Assembly (NCBI RefSeq): GCF_013396335.1 | Contig: NZ_JABWSY010000019.1 | Coordinates: 1-64,000, forward strand | Length of the DNA stretch: 64,000 nt | Direction: 5' to 3' | From: Bacillus sp. EB106-08-02-XG196 | GTDB lineage: Bacteria; Bacillota; Bacilli; Bacillales; Cytobacillaceae | In this document: positions 62,002 to 64,000 of the stretch, piece after piece | Layout: every line of letters starts with the position of its first letter | How positions within the stretch are numbered: the first letter of the stretch is position 1 | Program-made: the position numbers and the translations under genes | The notes under the pieces: model-generated | Databases searched by the model: none | Seen by the model: the letters and a program-made list of their open reading frames with translations, nothing else | Told to the model about the DNA's origin: nothing

Positions 62002-64000
62002 TTAAGCTAAGTGTGTATAGTTTTCTTTAACTACATCTGCACAACGCTCGCAAAGTTGTGGGTGCTCTGAATCTTTTCCAACCTCAGGTGTCACAACCCA
62101 ACAGCGTTCACAGGTTTCACCTTCTGCTTTCGTTACAACGATGGCAGCAGTATCTAATTTAATAGCATTTTCAGGTGCTTGTTCATAGCTTCCTGCAACT
62201 TCAAATCCAGAGATGATAAATAATTGGTGCACATTCTCGTTAATAGAGTCCAATAGGTTTTTCGTATCTTCAGTCACATATAAGGAAACCTTTGCCGTTA
62301 ATGATTTACCAATAACCTTTTGATTTCTAGCTTCTTCAAGGGCTTTTAAAACATCATCACGGAGCTTCATAAATGAAGTCCATTTTTCTTCTAATGCAGC
62401 TGCATTTTTTAGTTCCTGATATTCTGGCATATCCGTTAACTGCACGCTTTCTTCTGTAACTGCAGGAATGAATTTCCATACTTCGTCAGCAGTATGAGAA
62501 AGAATTGGTGAAACTAATTTTGTTAATGCAAATAAGGAGTCGTAAAGAACACTTTGGATCGCACGGCGTTCAGGATTGTTAACTGCCTCAATATATAAAA
62601 CATCCTTAGCAAAATCAAGGTAAAATGCACTTAAGTCTAGGGTGCAGAAATTGTTAATTGCATGATAAATTCCGGCAAACTCATAATTTTCATAAGCATT
62701 TCGAACATTTTTAATCAACTTATTTAATTTTACGAGCATAAATTGATCAACTTCACGAAGATTTTCGTATGAAACCCTATCTGTTGCAGGATTAAAGTCG
62801 GATAAGTTACCAAGCAAGAAACGGAAAGTATTACGAATTTTTCTATATACCTCTGCAACCTGCTTCAAAATAGCATCAGACACACGAACATCGGCCTGGT
62901 AATCAACTGATGCAACCCAAAGGCGGAGAATATCTGCTCCTAGTTGCTTCATTACCTTTTCAGGTACCATGACATTCCCTAATGATTTACTCATCTTTCT
63001 GCCTTCTCCATCTAAAGCAAATCCATGACTTAAAACACCTTTGTATGGAGCTTTGCCTGTTACTGCCACTGCAGTCGATAAGGAAGAGTTAAACCAGCCT
63101 CGATATTGATCCGAACCTTCTAAATATAAATCAGCCGGGCGAACCAAGTCGTCTCTTTCTAAGAGAACCGCTTGATGAGATGAGCCGGAATCAAACCAAA
63201 CATCCATGATATCTGTTTCTTTTGTAAACAATCCATTAGGACTTCCTGAATGAGTAAAGCCTTCTGGCAATAGTTCCTTCGCTTCACGCTCAAACCAGAT
63301 ATTTGAACCATATTTCCGGAACAAACCAGAAACATGATCAATGGTTTCATCTGTAATGATTTCCTCACCATTTTCAGCATAAAACACTGGGATTGGAACT
63401 CCCCAAACACGTTGGCGTGAGATACACCAATCGCCACGGTCACGGACCATATTAAATAGTCGTGTTTCTCCCCATGCAGGTACCCATTTTGTTTCTTTAA
63501 CTGCTTCAAGAAGATCATTTCGGAAATCTTTGATGGAAGCGAACCATTGTGCAGTTGCTCTGAAAATAACAGGTTTTTTAGTTCTCCAATCATGTGGATA
63601 GGAGTGAGTAATAAGTGAAAGCTTTAAAAGCGCACCTGCTTCTTCTAATGCTTGAGAGATTGGCTTATTTGCACTATCGTAAAATAATCCTTCAAACCCT
63701 GGTGCTTCACTTGTCATTACACCTTTATCATCTACAGGGCAAAGTACTTCAAGTCCATACTTTTGACCGACATGGAAGTCATCCTCCCCGTGTCCTGGTG
63801 CTGTATGAACACAGCCTGTTCCAGCATCAGTTGTAACATGATCTCCTAGCATTACTAATGAGTCACGGTCGTATAGTGGGTGCGCTGCAAGGATATTCTC
63901 TAACTCATTACCTTTTACCTTTTGAATAACCTCAGCATTTTCCCAGCCTATTTCATTCGTTACTGCTTCTAGAAGTGCTTCAGCTATTAAGAATTTGTTT
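62002..64000 (-). CDS. ileS: Isoleucyl-tRNA synthetase (partial, N-terminus outside window)
   Basis: Charges tRNA-Ile. The window holds the C-terminal 665 residues; the frame stays open through the edge, so the start and the HIGH motif lie outside. Visible features are part of the CP1 editing domain (GTGCVHTAPGHGEDDFHVG), the KMSKS loop (RKMSKSLGNV), the anticodon-binding helical domain and the C-terminal zinc finger (CERCW and CERCADVV). A T-box leader would be expected upstream but cannot be checked here. Confidence 0.97.
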   Translation of the reverse strand, partial: NKFLIAEALLEAVTNEIGWENAEVIQKVKGNELENILAAHPLYDRDSLVMLGDHVTTDAGTGCVHTAPGHGEDDFHVGQKYGLEVLCPVDDKGVMTSEAPGFEGLFYDSANKPISQALEEAGALLKLSLITHSYPHDWRTKKPVIFRATAQWFASIKDFRNDLLEAVKETKWVPAWGETRLFNMVRDRGDWCISRQRVWGVPIPVFYAENGEEIITDETIDHVSGLFRKYGSNIWFEREAKELLPEGFTHSGSPNGLFTKETDIMDVWFDSGSSHQAVLLERDDLVRPADLYLEGSDQYRGWFNSSLSTAVAVTGKAPYKGVLSHGFALDGEGRKMSKSLGNVMVPEKVMKQLGADILRLWVASVDYQADVRVSDAILKQVAEVYRKIRNTFRFLLGNLSDFNPATDRVSYENLREVDQFMLVKLNKLIKNVRNAYENYEFAGIYHAINNFCTLDLSAFYLDFAKDVLYIEAVNNPERRAIQSVLYDSLFALTKLVSPILSHTADEVWKFIPAVTEESVQLTDMPEYQELKNAAALEEKWTSFMKLRDDVLKALEEARNQKVIGKSLTAKVSLYVTEDTKNLLDSINENVHQLFIISGFEVAGSYEQAPENAIKLDTAAIVVTKAEGETCERCWVVTPEVGKDSEHPQLCERCADVVKENYTHLA

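Overview
The window is a 64-kb stretch of a low-GC Gram-positive chromosome. Gene content and order (topA-dprA-sucDC-rnhB-rbgA ... smc-rnc-acpP-fab-plsX-fapR-recG ... spoVM-thiN-rpe-rsgA-prkC-prpC ... pyr operon-rluD-lspA-ileS) match the Bacillus subtilis ylm/ylo/ylq/pyr region almost gene for gene. A SpoVM micro-protein and a YlyA-type protein imply an endospore former, so a Bacillaceae member (Bacillus sensu lato) is most likely. No phage, insertion sequence, CRISPR array, tRNA or rRNA was seen. Nearly every gene is on the minus strand; only rpmB and rqcH are on the plus strand.

Layout in window order (transcription mostly runs right to left). 1-5.6 kb: topA, dprA, sucD, sucC. 5.7-13.8 kb: rnhB, rbgA, a type I signal peptidase, rplS, trmD, rimM, ylqD, khpA, rpsP, ffh, ylxM, ftsY, covering ribosome maturation and protein targeting. 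13.8-22 kb: smc, rnc, acpP, fabG, fabD, plsX, fapR, the lipid-synthesis regulon with a recognisable FapR operator. 22-28 kb: recG, sdaAA, sdaAB, fakA-like yloV, yloU. 28.2-43.5 kb: rpmB (plus), spoVM, thiN, rpe, rsgA, prkC, prpC, rlmN, rsmB, fmt, def, priA, coaBC, rpoZ, gmk, remA, yloC. 43.6-48.2 kb: a calcium-type P-ATPase divergent from rqcH. 48.2-60.1 kb: the complete de novo pyrimidine operon pyrR-pyrP-pyrB-pyrC-pyrAA-pyrAB-pyrK-pyrD-pyrF-pyrE with three PyrR-type attenuators and a good sigma-A promoter. 60.1-64 kb: rluD-like, lspA, ylyA, and ileS cut by the window edge.

The genes fall into tightly packed operons with many 4-bp ATGA/GTGA overlaps, so translational coupling is the rule. 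I corrected many starts by Shine-Dalgarno position and family alignment; several genes use TTG or GTG. I did not find a wholly new multi-gene system. The most interesting non-coding signals are a cloverleaf-like repeat between sdaAB and sdaAA, three copies of a GAGACA-N2-CTCT motif (one a perfect 8-bp-arm palindrome) in the yloB/rqcH divergent region, an inverted repeat over the likely yloU promoter, a perfect 18-bp hairpin that contains the rnhB stop codon but lacks a U-tract, and a fapR promoter whose -35 box lies inside the recG terminator stem.
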